A stretch of 64,000 nucleotides of DNA from Aggregatibacter aphrophilus ATCC 33389 (lineage in GTDB: Bacteria > Pseudomonadota > Gammaproteobacteria > Enterobacterales > Pasteurellaceae): positions 1,798,001 through 1,862,000 of the forward strand of contig NZ_LR134327.1 in assembly GCF_900636915.1 (NCBI RefSeq), written 5' to 3'. Each line of letters starts with the position of its first letter. The first letter of the stretch is position 1. Positions 31,977 through 42,050 of this stretch are shown here, piece by piece. The position numbers were made by a program, and so were the translations under genes. Below the pieces are notes generated by a model. The model was given only the letters and a program-made list of their open reading frames with translations. It ran no database searches and was not told the origin of the DNA.

Positions 31977-33431
31977 ATGCATATTTTCAACAACGGGAAA
32001 TACAAAAGCATCCTTGCGGCAGAATCCGGTGAGCTTGCGGAAATTGCTCAAACCGTGCAAAAAGACACAAATTTCCGACCGCACTTTCATATTGCGCCAC
32101 CAACCGGACTGATGAACGATCCTAACGGTCTCATCTTTGATGGCGAGAAATATCACCTTTTTTATCAATGGTTTCCTTTTGATGCCATACACGGTATGAA
32201 ACATTGGAAGCATTTAATCACTAAAGATTTCCAACATTATCAATCTGCTGACGATCTCATTCCTTGTGAGCTTTTTGAATCTCACGGTTGTTATTCCGGT
32301 GGCGCGTTAAAAGTCGGTGATAAATTAGCCATGTTCTACACGGGCAACACCCGTCGTCCTAGTGATAATCAGCGTGTCCCTTACCAAAATTTAGCCATTT
32401 TCGATCTTGATGGAAAATTGCTCAGTAAACATCCGTTAATTGAAAATGCGCCTGAAGGCTATACGGAACACGTTCGCGACCCGAAACCTTATTTCACCGA
32501 AAACGGTAAAATCCGTTTTATCTGCGGTGCACAACGGGAAAATCTCACCGGCACGGCTATTATTTTTGAAATGGACAATCTTGAAGATACGCCGCGTTTG
32601 CTGGGTGAGCTTTCCTTGCCGGCGTTTGATAATACCAATGTGTTTATGTGGGAATGCCCTGATTTGTTGAAACTGGACGGTAAAGATGTGTTTATTTGGT
32701 CGCCTCAGGGCAAAGATCGTGAAGCTCATCAATTCCAAAATAATTACCATGCGACTTATGCGGTGGGTAAATTAACGGATTTAACCTTTGAAGCGGAATA
32801 TATCGGCGAGTTGGATCAAGGCTTTGACTTCTATGCGCCACAAACCTTTGGCGGTTTGGATAATAAAACCCATGCTGTGCTTTTTGGCTGGATCGGTTTG
32901 CCGGACTTAACCTATCCGACAGACAAATTCAAATGGCATTCGGCCTTAACCCTGCCGAGAGAATTACACTTAGAAGGCACCAAAATCTATCAACGCCCGA
33001 TCGCAAAAACGTGTGAAAATCTGACCGCACTTTCGACGCTTCACCTTGATGGAAAAGCCGAGATTGCGGATTTAGATCGTGCTTATGTAAAATTTGAGGC
33101 AAATAACCGGGCCTTCAATTTGACTTTCTTCCAAAACGAAAAAGGACAATCATTGCGCCTTTCTTATGAAAACGGATTGGTTTGCTTAGATCGCAGCCAA
33201 AGTGAGCAAACTGAATTAATGGAAAAATTCGATAGCAAACGTTTCTGTGAAATTGAGAATCTGCAAACGGTGGAAATTTTCTTTGATCGTTCCATTGTGG
33301 AAATTTTCTTCAATCACGGTGAAAAAGCCATGACATCCCGATTCTTTATTGCCAATAGAAGCAATATAATCACGACGCAACATTCATTAGATTTAATTCT
33401 TGGCTATTTGCCAACTATTCACTTTTGTTAA
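31977..33431 (+). CDS. scrB: Sucrose-6-phosphate hydrolase, GH32
   Basis: Splits sucrose-6-phosphate to glucose-6-phosphate and fructose. The 484-residue protein has the GH32 five-bladed propeller with nucleophile Asp48 in LMNDPNG, the RDP motif (HVRDPKPY near 163-170) and acid/base Glu226 in WECPDL, followed by a beta-sandwich. The fructose would go to ScrK. No sucrose PTS transporter gene adjoins, so it must be encoded elsewhere. Confidence 0.94.
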   Translation: MHIFNNGKYKSILAAESGELAEIAQTVQKDTNFRPHFHIAPPTGLMNDPNGLIFDGEKYHLFYQWFPFDAIHGMKHWKHLITKDFQHYQSADDLIPCELFESHGCYSGGALKVGDKLAMFYTGNTRRPSDNQRVPYQNLAIFDLDGKLLSKHPLIENAPEGYTEHVRDPKPYFTENGKIRFICGAQRENLTGTAIIFEMDNLEDTPRLLGELSLPAFDNTNVFMWECPDLLKLDGKDVFIWSPQGKDREAHQFQNNYHATYAVGKLTDLTFEAEYIGELDQGFDFYAPQTFGGLDNKTHAVLFGWIGLPDLTYPTDKFKWHSALTLPRELHLEGTKIYQRPIAKTCENLTALSTLHLDGKAEIADLDRAYVKFEANNRAFNLTFFQNEKGQSLRLSYENGLVCLDRSQSEQTELMEKFDSKRFCEIENLQTVEIFFDRSIVEIFFNHGEKAMTSRFFIANRSNIITTQHSLDLILGYLPTIHFC

Positions 33432-33443
33432 TTAAGGATCTTT

Positions 33444-34070
33444 ATGCAAGCAAATTTTTCCGCTTTTCCCCTAAGGTCAATCTGTAAAAACTCGCTTTTT
33501 GCGTTAACCGCATTCGCTTTGGTTGCTTGTAGTACAACTGCTCCCGGCGAACCACCTACCAACACAGAACACTGGGCAACGGTAATCAGTGAAAATGAAA
33601 ATTTGTATCGCATTGACGATAATTTTTATCGTAGCGAACAATTAGATCGCCAGGCGGAACCGCTGTTAGACAAAGTAAACATTAAAACAATTGTGAATTT
33701 GCGTTTTTTTGATCGTAATAATGACGAACAGGCATTCGGACATAAAAATATCAATTTGATTAATACGCCGCTATTAACGTGGTCAATTAATACACGGGAA
33801 GTAGCGGATATTTTATGGCAAATTCGCCAACATCAGAAAGATGGGCCGATATTAGTGCACTGTTATCACGGCGCCGATCGTACCGGTTTAATCGTGGCGA
33901 TGTATCGTGTGATTTATCAAAATTGGGACTTAAACGAAGCCAAACGGGAAATGCAACAAGCACCTTATGGCTATCATTCGATTTGGAAAAATATTGATAA
34001 TTTCTTTACGAAAGAAAATGTTGCAAAAATAAAAGCTCGATTAAATGAGCTGGCAAAAGAATCTGGCTAA
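33444..34070 (+). CDS. Lipoprotein with dual-specificity/tyrosine phosphatase domain
   Basis: A 208-residue protein with a lipoprotein signal peptide: hydrophobic residues 17-28 and lipobox LVAC, with Cys29 as the lipidation site. The rest is a cysteine phosphatase of the DSP/PTP-like type: HCYHGADRTG at 139-148 is the HCx5R loop with nucleophile Cys140 and Arg146, and NLRFF near 90 fits the family. It would act outside the inner membrane. The substrate is unknown: phosphotyrosine, phosphosugars and phosphoinositides are all known for relatives. It lies 12 bases after scrB and could be co-transcribed. Confidence 0.85.
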   Translation: MQANFSAFPLRSICKNSLFALTAFALVACSTTAPGEPPTNTEHWATVISENENLYRIDDNFYRSEQLDRQAEPLLDKVNIKTIVNLRFFDRNNDEQAFGHKNINLINTPLLTWSINTREVADILWQIRQHQKDGPILVHCYHGADRTGLIVAMYRVIYQNWDLNEAKREMQQAPYGYHSIWKNIDNFFTKENVAKIKARLNELAKESG

Positions 34071-34074
34071 AAAT

Positions 34075-34106
34075 AAAAAGTGCGGTGAAATTTCACCGCA
34101 CTTTTT
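34075..34106. terminator. Perfect uptake-sequence palindrome between convergent genes
   Basis: A 32-base perfect palindrome, AAAAAGTGCGGTGAAA followed by its complement, ends both the phosphatase gene and truB. Its right edge touches the truB stop codon. Confidence 0.85.
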
Positions 34107-35026
34107 TATTCATACACCACTAATCGCTGTGGACGGATCACGTTATTTTCATCAATCACCGCCACACCAAGAAAACGATTCTCGTGGGAAAATAACCGCA
34201 CTTGTCCTTGTAGACTGTTAGGATTATCGAATTTTACCCGTTGACCAAATCCGATGCCTTGCGCTTGGCTTTCATTTAAGGTTAACGTCGGCAACTTCTC
34301 TACCGCAGTATCTATAGGCAATAACAAAGCATCTAAAAAACTCAAATCTTGTGATTCTGCCAAAGCTTGCAACGCATTCCAATCCAACATTTTTTCTGTC
34401 GGATAATCCGCCACTGCCGTTCGACGTAACATCGTTACATGAGCGCCACAGCCTAACGTCTCACCTAAATCATCCACCAAAGTGCGAATGTAGGTACCTT
34501 TGGAACAATGCACTTCTAGGGTTAAATACGGCGCGTTGTATTCAATAAAGTTCAATTCAAAGATTGTAATGGGGCGCGCTTCCCGCTCCACCGTAATGCC
34601 TTGACGAGCATATTCATAAAGCGGTTTACCATTGTGTTTCAACGCCGAAAACATCGTCGGCACTTGCAAAATATCCCCACGGAATTGCTCAAGTGCGGTC
34701 AAAATTTCAGGTGTTTTAACCTTCACATCACGGGTTTCGACAATCTGTCCTTCCGCATCCGATGTATCGGTGCGTTCTCCCAGTTTTGCCGTCACTAAAT
34801 AACGCTTATCGGCATCCAACAAAAACTGCGAAAACTTGGTGGCTTCGCCCAAACAAATAGGCAACATTCCGGTAGCCAGCGGATCTAACGCACCGGTATG
34901 CCCCGCTTTGTTAGCCTGAAAAATGCGTTTCACTTTTTGCATGATGTCATTGGAAGACATACCTTGCGGCTTATCCAACAACAACACGCCGTGAATATCA
35001 CGCCCACGTTTACGCGGTTTGGACAT
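34106..35026 (-). CDS. truB: tRNA pseudouridine-55 synthase
   Basis: Makes pseudouridine 55 in the T-loop of tRNAs. The 306-residue protein has [15 protein letters not shown] at 12-26 and the catalytic Asp48 in [16 protein letters not shown], plus the C-terminal PUA-like part. It starts on the last base of the rbfA stop region (1-base overlap) and ends the metY-rimP-nusA-infB-rbfA-truB cluster. rpsO and pnp, which follow truB in enterics, are absent here. Confidence 0.96.
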   Translation of the reverse strand: MSKPRKRGRDIHGVLLLDKPQGMSSNDIMQKVKRIFQANKAGHTGALDPLATGMLPICLGEATKFSQFLLDADKRYLVTAKLGERTDTSDAEGQIVETRDVKVKTPEILTALEQFRGDILQVPTMFSALKHNGKPLYEYARQGITVEREARPITIFELNFIEYNAPYLTLEVHCSKGTYIRTLVDDLGETLGCGAHVTMLRRTAVADYPTEKMLDWNALQALAESQDLSFLDALLLPIDTAVEKLPTLTLNESQAQGIGFGQRVKFDNPNSLQGQVRLFSHENRFLGVAVIDENNVIRPQRLVVYE

Positions 35027-35412
35027 TAGTTTTTGTCCTCAACGTGTTTCTTCTCATCTTCGCGCACAACATTTGTCACCAAGTTAGACATGCGCATACC
35101 TTCCACTAAGGATTGATCGTAAATAAAACGAATCTCCGGCACGATACGCAGACGCATGGCTTTGCCTAACAGCGTGCGAATATAAGGCGCGGCTTTTTCC
35201 AAGCCTTTCATGCCCTGCGCAATCGCCTGTTCATCGTGATCAAATAAGAAGGTAACGAAAACTTTTGCATAAGCCAAATCACTGGACATTTCCACGTCGG
35301 ACACCGTCGCCATACCGATACGCGGATCTTTCACTTCGCGTTGTAAAATCACCGCGATTTCTTTTTGGATTTCTTGTGCGACACGGTCGCTACGTTTGAA
35401 TTCTCGAGCCAT
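35026..35412 (-). CDS. rbfA: 30S ribosome-binding factor A
   Basis: Late 30S assembly and cold-adaptation factor. The 128-residue protein has the KH-like fold sequence [24 protein letters not shown] near 9-32 and [13 protein letters not shown] near 88-100. It is co-transcribed between infB and truB. Confidence 0.95.
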   Translation of the reverse strand: MAREFKRSDRVAQEIQKEIAVILQREVKDPRIGMATVSDVEMSSDLAYAKVFVTFLFDHDEQAIAQGMKGLEKAAPYIRTLLGKAMRLRIVPEIRFIYDQSLVEGMRMSNLVTNVVREDEKKHVEDKN

Positions 35413-35545
35413 TTTATTTCTCTTTTATTTGTCCGTGGGTAAATATACCCGCGGTTAAGCATAATTATTCCCGTTTGGGGAAGTTTGTATGCTGCCCTAA
35501 AGGGCAAACTATATGTAACCTAGAGTAACACGTTACCTTAGGCAA

Positions 35546-35573
35546 AAAGTGCGGTCAAATTTGACCGCACTTT
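35546..35573 (-). terminator. Uptake-sequence palindrome between infB and rbfA
   Basis: AAAGTGCGGTCAAA followed directly by its complement is a perfect 28-bp palindrome with a T5 tract on the minus strand, nine bases after infB. It may partly terminate transcription and lower rbfA-truB expression. Confidence 0.65.
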
Positions 35574-35582
35574 ATTTCAAGA

Positions 35583-38060
35583 TTAGATCGAGCGTTTAAT
35601 CTCAACCACTTCGAATACCTCAATCTGGTCGCCGACTTTTACGTCATTGTAGTTCTTCACGCCAATACCACATTCCATACCGTTACGTACTTCAGATACG
35701 TCGTCTTTGAAGCGGCGAAGGGATTCTAATTCCCCTTCAAAGATCACCACGTTGTCGCGTAATACGCGGATTGGATTGTTACGTTTCACAACACCTTCAG
35801 TCACCATACAACCAGCAATAGCACCGAATTTCGGATGACGGAATACATCACGTACTTCAGCCAAACCGATGATTTCTTGTTTGAATTCAGGTTGTAACAT
35901 ACCGCTCATTGCCGCTTTGATTTCGTTGAGCAATTCGTAAATAATGGAATAGTAACGTAAATCAATGTTTTCGGTTTCGATAATGCGGCGGGCAGAGCCG
36001 TCTGCACGCACGTTAAAGCCAACAATAATCGCGTTAGAAGCCGCAGCCAAAGTTGCATCGGTTTCAGTAATACCGCCTACGCCGGAGCCCACCACTTTCA
36101 CTTTCACTTCGTCAGTTGAAAGTTCCATTAAGGATTGAACGATGGCTTCCACGGAACCTTGTACGTCCGCTTTCACAATCACATTGAGTTCAGCTACATC
36201 GCCTTCCTCCATGTTACTGAACATATTTTCCAATTTGGCTTTTTGTTGACGAGCAAGTTTTACTTCACGGAATTTGCCTTGGCGATATAACGCTACTTCA
36301 CGCGCTTTTTTCTCATCACGCACAACTGTAGCTTCATCACCGGCAGCCGGTACACCGGAAAGGCCTAAAACTTCCACAGGAATAGCCGGACCGGCTTCAT
36401 CGACTTCTTTACCGTTTTCATCGCGCATTGCACGCACACGACCGTATTCAAAACCACAAAGCAAAATATCGCCTTTATTCAAGGTACCGGATTGCACCAA
36501 AATGGTTGCTACCGGACCGCGACCTTTATCCAAATAGGACTCGATCACCACGCCGGTCGCCATAGCGTTTTTCACAGCGGTGAGTTCAAGCACTTCCGAT
36601 TGCAATAAGATAGCTTCAAGCAATTCGTCAACGCCGGTTCCTTTTTTCGCAGAAACATAGACGAATTGTACATCACCACCGAATTTTTCAGCGATAACGT
36701 CATACTGCAATAATTCTTGCTCAACGTGTTCCGGATTAGCTTCCGGTTTATCAATTTTGTTCACCGCAACGACAATTGGCACACCTGCCGCTTTGGCGTG
36801 TTGGATCGCTTCGATAGTTTGTGGCATTACACCATCATCCGCTGCTACCACCAACACCACGATGTCTGTCGCTTTTGCACCACGAGCACGCATAGATGTA
36901 AACGCTGCGTGTCCCGGAGTATCTAAGAAGGTGATCATTTTGCCATCTTCGGTTTCAACATGGTACGCACCAATATGTTGCGTAATCCCGCCAGCTTCAC
37001 CGGAGGCTACTTTGGCTTTACGAATATAATCAAGTAAAGAGGTTTTACCATGGTCAACGTGACCCATTATGGTCACCACCGGCGCACGAGTAACTAATTC
37101 CGCGTCCACATCACGATCGCTCATCACCGCTTCTTCTAACTCGTTTTCCTTACGCACAATAACCTTGTGTCCCATTTCTTCCGCTACTAATTGCGCGGTT
37201 TCTTGATCGATCACTTGGTTAATGGTTGCCATCGCGCCCATTTTCATCATGGTTTTAATCACTTCAGTCGCTTTCACTGCCATTTTGCTGGCAAGTTCGG
37301 CAACAGTGATGGTTTCACCGATCACGACATCACGGTTTACTGCTTGAGTCGGTTTAGTGAAAGCTTGTTGCAATACGCTGCCTTTCTTCGCTTGTTTACC
37401 TTTGCCGCCTTTCACATCTTTTTGATTGCGACGGTTAGACTCACGCTCATTTTTATTACTTTCATCATCACGGCCGCCTTTTTTCGCTTTAGCGACTTTA
37501 TTTTTACCGCGGCCACGATTTTCGTTACGACGTTCTTCTTCATCTTCTGCTTCAAGCGCATAACTTGAAGTTAAATTGTAATCGGAATAATCATCAGCAT
37601 TGCTGTGTGATTCATCATCGGAATGTTCAACATAGCGTTTGGCTTCTTCTGCTGCTTTACGGGCTTGTTCTTCCGCTTTTTGACGAGCTAACTCTTCCGC
37701 TTTACGGCGTAATTTCGCTTCTTCTGCTTTGCGTTTCTCTTTTTCTGGATCCACAGATTTAACCGGATTATTGACCGCACTTTGTGCCTGTTTTGCTTTT
37801 TCGGCAGCTTCTTTTTCTTTTGCAGCCTTCTCCTTTTGTGCTCTTTCTTCCGCAGCTTTTCGCACGGCTTCTTGCTGTGCCTTTAATTTTGCTGCTTCTT
37901 CCGCTTTTAGGGCTGCCTCAGTTGGAACAGTACGTTTTTTACGCACTTCAACCTGAACTTCTTTGCTTTTACCTGAAGCACTGGTACTGCTCACAGTGGT
38001 TTTCGTACGTGGTTTTAAACTCAGTTTCTTGGGTGCATTCGTTTTTAATTCTTCAGTCAT
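35583..38060 (-). CDS. infB: Translation initiation factor IF-2
   Basis: GTPase that brings initiator tRNA to the 30S subunit. The 825 residues comprise a short N-terminal domain, a long Lys/Glu/Ala-rich linker (about 25-215), IF2_N near 245-295, and the G domain with GHVDHGKTS near 332-340, DTPGH and NKID. Two beta-barrel domains follow, with C2 binding fMet-tRNA. It is in the same operon as the initiator tRNA gene metY. Internal start sites, known in E. coli, are not distinguishable here. Confidence 0.97.
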   Translation of the reverse strand: MTEELKTNAPKKLSLKPRTKTTVSSTSASGKSKEVQVEVRKKRTVPTEAALKAEEAAKLKAQQEAVRKAAEERAQKEKAAKEKEAAEKAKQAQSAVNNPVKSVDPEKEKRKAEEAKLRRKAEELARQKAEEQARKAAEEAKRYVEHSDDESHSNADDYSDYNLTSSYALEAEDEEERRNENRGRGKNKVAKAKKGGRDDESNKNERESNRRNQKDVKGGKGKQAKKGSVLQQAFTKPTQAVNRDVVIGETITVAELASKMAVKATEVIKTMMKMGAMATINQVIDQETAQLVAEEMGHKVIVRKENELEEAVMSDRDVDAELVTRAPVVTIMGHVDHGKTSLLDYIRKAKVASGEAGGITQHIGAYHVETEDGKMITFLDTPGHAAFTSMRARGAKATDIVVLVVAADDGVMPQTIEAIQHAKAAGVPIVVAVNKIDKPEANPEHVEQELLQYDVIAEKFGGDVQFVYVSAKKGTGVDELLEAILLQSEVLELTAVKNAMATGVVIESYLDKGRGPVATILVQSGTLNKGDILLCGFEYGRVRAMRDENGKEVDEAGPAIPVEVLGLSGVPAAGDEATVVRDEKKAREVALYRQGKFREVKLARQQKAKLENMFSNMEEGDVAELNVIVKADVQGSVEAIVQSLMELSTDEVKVKVVGSGVGGITETDATLAAASNAIIVGFNVRADGSARRIIETENIDLRYYSIIYELLNEIKAAMSGMLQPEFKQEIIGLAEVRDVFRHPKFGAIAGCMVTEGVVKRNNPIRVLRDNVVIFEGELESLRRFKDDVSEVRNGMECGIGVKNYNDVKVGDQIEVFEVVEIKRSI

Positions 38061-38075
38061 CTTTTCACTCCCTTA

Positions 38076-39572
38076 TTACTCAGTAAACCAGCAAATATTT
38101 CTGGCCGCCATAATTAAATCTGCAGCCTGCTCTGCACTGAGTTCTTCAATATCGGTTAAATCATCAACGCCTTGCTCGGCCAATTCTTCCAATGTGGTAA
38201 TTTGTTTTTCCACCAATTTAAATGCAATGTGGCGATTCATGCCTTCAAGGTTTAATAAACGGTCTTCGATCTGTGCTTTTTTCAAGGCTTCTTCTTCCGC
38301 CAATGCTTTCGCTGTAATGGCATTTTTCGCACGAGTTTGTAACTCTTCTACCAAATCCTCATCTTCCAAACCGTCGATAGCTGTTAACTCACGAACAGGC
38401 ACATAAGCCAATTCTTCTAATGTTGAGAAACCTTCATCAATTAATAGCTGAGCGAATTCTTCATCAATTTCTAACGCGTCAATAAATAAATTTAAGACTT
38501 TATTATCTTCCGCTTGATGCTTTTCGCTTAACTCTTCGGTGGTCATCACATTTAATGTCCAACCGGTTAGTTGAGTTGCCAAACGTACGTTTTGACCGTT
38601 ACGCCCGATAGCTTGCGCTAAATTGGCTTCTTCCACAGCAATATCCATAGCGTGTTTATCTTCATCTACCACAATAGAACTCACATCAGCCGGTGCCATA
38701 GCGTTAATCACGAATTGTGCCGGATTATCATCCCAAAGCACGATGTCCACTCGTTCACCGCCCAATTCGTTGGTAATCGCCTGCACGCGTGCACCACGCA
38801 TACCGACACACGCACCCACTGGGTCAATGCGTTTATCATTGCTTTTCACGGCAATTTTTGCACGAGAACCCGGATCGCGGGCTGCACTTTTAATTTCGAT
38901 TAATTCTTCGCCGATTTCAGGCACTTCCAAACGGAACAATTCAATCAGCATTTCAGGTTTGGCACGGGTAACGAATAGTTGGGTGCCTTTGCTTTCCGGA
39001 CTGACTTTGTATAACACCCCACGAACACGGTCGCCGGGACGGAAGTTTTCACGCGGCAGCATATCTTCACGTAACATGACTGCTTCTGCTTTATTACCGT
39101 CTTCGCCGTTTACATCTAAAATAATGCTATCACGGTTGCTTTTCTTCACGGTCGCGGTCACGATTTGACCTTCTTTAACACGGAATTGGTCTACAATTTT
39201 GCTACGTTCCGCTTCACGAATTTTGGTACTGATGACCTGACGTGCAGTTTGCATGGCAATACGATCAAAGGCGATCGATTCGATTTGATCTTCGACATAA
39301 TCACCTAACTGGATATCCGGGTTTTCAAAACGCGCGGCTTCTAAGGTGATTTCTTTGGTTGGGCTCATTACATTTTCCACCACAGCCCAACGACGGAATG
39401 TATCAAACTCTCCGGTTTTCGGATTAATCGTTACTCGCACATCAACTTCATATTCGTATTTTTTCTTAGTAGAAAGCGCAATAGCACTTTCTAAGGCTTC
39501 AAAAATTTTCTCACGTGGTAATAATTTTTCATTGGATACGGCTTCGGCCGCTAATAGAATCTCTTTACTCAT
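38076..39572 (-). CDS. nusA: Transcription termination/antitermination protein NusA
   Basis: RNA polymerase-bound factor for pausing, termination and rRNA antitermination. The 498 residues (E. coli 495) contain the N-terminal polymerase-binding domain, S1 ([20 protein letters not shown]), tandem KH domains ([33 protein letters not shown]) and the two C-terminal acidic helical repeats found in gamma-proteobacteria. It lies between rimP and infB. Confidence 0.97.
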   Translation of the reverse strand: MSKEILLAAEAVSNEKLLPREKIFEALESAIALSTKKKYEYEVDVRVTINPKTGEFDTFRRWAVVENVMSPTKEITLEAARFENPDIQLGDYVEDQIESIAFDRIAMQTARQVISTKIREAERSKIVDQFRVKEGQIVTATVKKSNRDSIILDVNGEDGNKAEAVMLREDMLPRENFRPGDRVRGVLYKVSPESKGTQLFVTRAKPEMLIELFRLEVPEIGEELIEIKSAARDPGSRAKIAVKSNDKRIDPVGACVGMRGARVQAITNELGGERVDIVLWDDNPAQFVINAMAPADVSSIVVDEDKHAMDIAVEEANLAQAIGRNGQNVRLATQLTGWTLNVMTTEELSEKHQAEDNKVLNLFIDALEIDEEFAQLLIDEGFSTLEELAYVPVRELTAIDGLEDEDLVEELQTRAKNAITAKALAEEEALKKAQIEDRLLNLEGMNRHIAFKLVEKQITTLEELAEQGVDDLTDIEELSAEQAADLIMAARNICWFTE

Positions 39573-39596
39573 GTCTGCTTTAATCCTTCTCTAAAT

Positions 39597-40052
39597 TTAA
39601 AATTTCGGTACGACGTTAGCCTTTTGAATATTTCCAAACGCCAACACTTGTTCTTTTCCATCCACAATCAGCGTTATCATGTCATTTTCAATTTTCGCCA
39701 ATTGCCCTTGCCATTTACGACGATCTGCCACCGGAATGCGCAAATGTAATAAAATTTCTTGTCCGAGATAGCGTTCAAATTGATTCAAGGTAAATAACGG
39801 ACGATCTAACCCTGGTGAAGACACTTCTAAGTTATATTTATCGGCAATCGGATCTTCAACATCCAACACCGCACTTACCTGACGGCTCACATCGGCACAA
39901 TCTTCTACGGTGATTCCGCCCTCTTTATCAATAAACAAACGCACGGTAAGATAACGACCAACACGTTGACATTCAATGCCCCAAAGCTCACAGCCAAGAT
40001 CTTCTACCGAGCCTTGCACTAATTCTTGCAATTTTTGTTCCAAAGTTGCCAA
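39597..40052 (-). CDS. rimP: Ribosome maturation factor RimP
   Basis: Needed for 30S maturation. The 151-residue product ends QKANVVPKF, as the family does, and carries [24 protein letters not shown] near 78-101. I choose a TTG start at 40052: it gives [11 protein letters not shown], the usual N-terminus, with GAGGAGG seven bases upstream. The in-frame ATG at 40106 would add 18 unusual residues and place the ribosome site inside the gene. Confidence 0.93.
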   Translation of the reverse strand: MATLEQKLQELVQGSVEDLGCELWGIECQRVGRYLTVRLFIDKEGGITVEDCADVSRQVSAVLDVEDPIADKYNLEVSSPGLDRPLFTLNQFERYLGQEILLHLRIPVADRRKWQGQLAKIENDMITLIVDGKEQVLAFGNIQKANVVPKF

Positions 40053-40170
40053 AACAACCTCCTCAAACGATAGACGTAAAAAAAGGGCATACAGCCCAGT
40101 TTTCAATAAATATCAAATAATTCAATGTCCCTATCTGATATTAAAACAGCAAATTTATCGTATAAAAAAA

Positions 40171-40190
40171 CCCCAAAATTGGGGTTCTTT
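40171..40190 (-). terminator. Terminator between metY and rimP
   Basis: CCCCAAAATTGGGG (40171-40184) is a perfect 7-bp-arm palindrome followed on the minus strand by T7. It probably yields mature metY plus partial read-through into rimP-nusA. Confidence 0.75.
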
Positions 40191-40206
40191 TTACTGAACT
40201 TGTAAT

Positions 40207-40283
40207 TGGTTGCGGGGGCCGGATTTGAACCGACGGCCTTCGGGTTATGAGCCCGACGAGCTACCAAGCTGCTCCACCCCGCG
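40207..40283 (-). tRNA. metY: Initiator tRNA-fMet (CAU)
   Basis: A 77-base cloverleaf with encoded CCA. The acceptor stem begins C and faces A, the unpaired C1-A72 that marks initiators; the anticodon stem has three consecutive G-C pairs around CTCATAA, and the T-loop reads GGTTCAAATCC. Anticodon CAT is at 40049-40047 plus 200 on the complement, i.e. 40249-40247. The location upstream of rimP-nusA-infB matches E. coli metY. Confidence 0.97.
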
Positions 40284-40300
40284 TCCGAAATATGTGGCGC

Positions 40301-40329
40301 ATTATAGCCGCTTGCTATCAAAATGGCAA
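40301..40329 (-). promoter_or_regulatory. metY operon promoter
   Basis: On the minus strand TTGCCA (40329-40324), a 17-base spacer and TATAAT (40306-40301) are followed by a GC-rich discriminator GCGCC. Such discriminators are typical of ppGpp/DksA-controlled stable RNA promoters. Confidence 0.85.
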
Positions 40330-40461
40330 GATTTAATTACACAAAAGCCCACAGGGAAAAACGCTATCAAAAATTCTTCATAAATCACTTATGTAATTTA
40401 TTCACCGGAACCATTAACTTTGCCAACATTGAAAAAAATATTTATTTTTTTGACCGCACTT

Positions 40462-40713
40462 TTATAGACTAAACAACCAATCGTCTTTCTTCGGTGTTTG
40501 CAAATAAAAACCCCGCTCCTGAATTTGCCGTAGCACATCCAGTTTATCCGCGTTCACTAAGGACTTATTACTGGCTAAATTAAACAACATTACAAATGTC
40601 GGTTTACCAAATACTTTAAGCAACGTCTCCGGCACGGCAGCAAATTGATCACGTTTTTCAATATATAAATACATGCCCGCTTCTTTTGGGCTTTTATAAA
40701 TGGCACATAGCAT
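40462..40713 (-). CDS. ycgL: YcgL family protein
   Basis: An 83-residue protein of the YcgL/UPF0745 family: [22 protein letters not shown] at the N-terminus, [12 protein letters not shown] in the centre and [12 protein letters not shown] near the end. No biochemical function is established. It is divergent from minC, the arrangement seen in enterics. Confidence 0.9.
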   Translation of the reverse strand: MLCAIYKSPKEAGMYLYIEKRDQFAAVPETLLKVFGKPTFVMLFNLASNKSLVNADKLDVLRQIQERGFYLQTPKKDDWLFSL

Positions 40714-40799
40714 AAATATTCGTCCTCAATAACGTTCAAGTTGCCGATTTTGCAATAATTCATTATCATTAAGCAACTATTTTCATCGGAATTTCACTT

Positions 40800-41462
40800 A
40801 TGGCTCAGGATATTATTGAACTACGCACAGGCCAATTTTCAGCCGTTTTTATCAGCATAAACAGTTCTAGTTTAACTGCGATAAAACGAGCATTGACAAA
40901 AAAAACCAAAAACACCCCCTCGTTATTTCACAATATTGAGGTGATTTTGCAGTTCAATCCTATGTTAGAAAAAGTCAATCTGATTGCATTAAAAGATTTA
41001 TTGGCAGAACACAACATTCACCTTATCGGTGTTGCCGATTGGCAAAATAATTTGCAAAGGGAACTTATCCTTGCAGCCAATTTACCGATTCTAGGCAAAA
41101 TTGATAATGTCTCCGAAATACTCCCAGAGCCACGCTATTTACCCACCAAAATTGTGCCGCATAATGTGATCGACAAACAGGTAATTTACGCTAAGAACAG
41201 TGATTTGATTATTCATGGTGATGTGGAACATGGAGCTGAAGTGGCTGCTGATGGTAACATTCATATTTACGGCGAATTATTAGGCCGCGCAATGGCAGGC
41301 GTAAACAGTAGTTCAGGTTCAATTTATACACAATATCTAGATGCCGAATTTGTGGCAGTAAATAGCCGTTTTTTATATAAAGAAAAAATCCCGACTGAAT
41401 TTCTATACCGCTCAGTCAGGATTTTTGCGGAAAAGGATAAATTGATTTTTACCCCGTTCTAA
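40800..41462 (+). CDS. minC: Septum site-determining protein MinC
   Basis: Inhibits FtsZ polymerisation away from midcell. The 220-residue protein has the N-terminal FtsZ-binding domain (IELRTGQFSAVFISI) and the C-terminal beta-helix with DLIIHGDVEHGAEVAADGN and IHIYGELLGRAMAG, the MinD-binding surface. The surprise is context: minD and minE, which normally follow, are absent; the next gene is convergent and starts after a 20-base gap. MinC depends on MinD for membrane targeting, so either minDE are elsewhere or this MinC acts differently. Confidence 0.92.
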   Translation: MAQDIIELRTGQFSAVFISINSSSLTAIKRALTKKTKNTPSLFHNIEVILQFNPMLEKVNLIALKDLLAEHNIHLIGVADWQNNLQRELILAANLPILGKIDNVSEILPEPRYLPTKIVPHNVIDKQVIYAKNSDLIIHGDVEHGAEVAADGNIHIYGELLGRAMAGVNSSSGSIYTQYLDAEFVAVNSRFLYKEKIPTEFLYRSVRIFAEKDKLIFTPF

Positions 41463-41483
41463 AAAGCAGTTTTATCTGCTTTT
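41462..41483. terminator. Bidirectional terminator after minC
   Basis: AAAAGCAG and CTGCTTTT form an 8-bp stem with a 6-base loop between the convergent minC and lipoprotein genes. Confidence 0.7.
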
Positions 41484-41820
41484 ATTTGCTTTCAGTTTCG
41501 CTTTTTACAGCATCTTTCACTTCAGCAGCTTTCTCGGATACAGCATCAGCGGCTTGGCCGACTTTCTCTGCCGCCGCATCTTTCATTTCGCCGGCTTTCG
41601 TCACCATGGCATCCATTTTTTCAGATGCAGAGTCTTTCGCTTCTTTAGTAGCTTCAACTGTAGCATCTTTCACATCTTTTGTGGCGTTTACGACAGCATC
41701 TTTAGCATCGGAGACACTTGCTTTCGCCTGTTCGGCTTGTGGAGATGTTTTACCATCGTCACAACCGGTTACACATAAAGTTACGCCTAACACTAATGCG
41801 GCTAATACTGATTTTTTCAT
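41482..41820 (-). CDS. Small lipoprotein with LEA-like alpha-helical repeats
   Basis: A 112-residue protein with a lipoprotein signal peptide (lipobox VTGC, Cys20). The mature part is almost entirely Ala/Lys/Asp/Glu with recurrent units such as DAKDAVVNATKDVKDATVEATKEAKD, a register of about eleven residues typical of amphipathic helices or late-embryogenesis-like proteins. It probably forms a surface or periplasmic helix anchored in a membrane. I know no specific function. It is convergent with minC. Confidence 0.8.
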   Translation of the reverse strand: MKKSVLAALVLGVTLCVTGCDDGKTSPQAEQAKASVSDAKDAVVNATKDVKDATVEATKEAKDSASEKMDAMVTKAGEMKDAAAEKVGQAADAVSEKAAEVKDAVKSETESK

Positions 41821-42050
41821 CGTTACTCCTAATTAACAATTAAAAATAAACGCCTTACAAATTTGTTCTGTAAGACACCCCTACTATGTAACAAAAATTT
41901 ACAAAAGGAAATGATTTTTTGCTTATTTTTGTAAAGATTGACGCTAAAACAGCGCCAATCACCACCTAACTCATTAAAATTAAATAAAATTATTTTAGCC
42001 CACAATAAACATAAAAAAACATCGAAAATTTACATTACATTGAATATTGG
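41821..42050. other. Intergenic region with one strong hairpin
   Basis: GATTGACGCT (41937-41946 region) and AGCGCCAATC flank a short A-rich loop, forming a 10-bp stem with one mismatch. No T-run follows. Otherwise AT-rich and empty. Confidence 0.35.

Noticed and set aside
40755..40780. Fur-box-like ATTCATTATCATT before minC
   Set aside because: Only the right half matches; the left half does not fit the 7-1-7 pattern.
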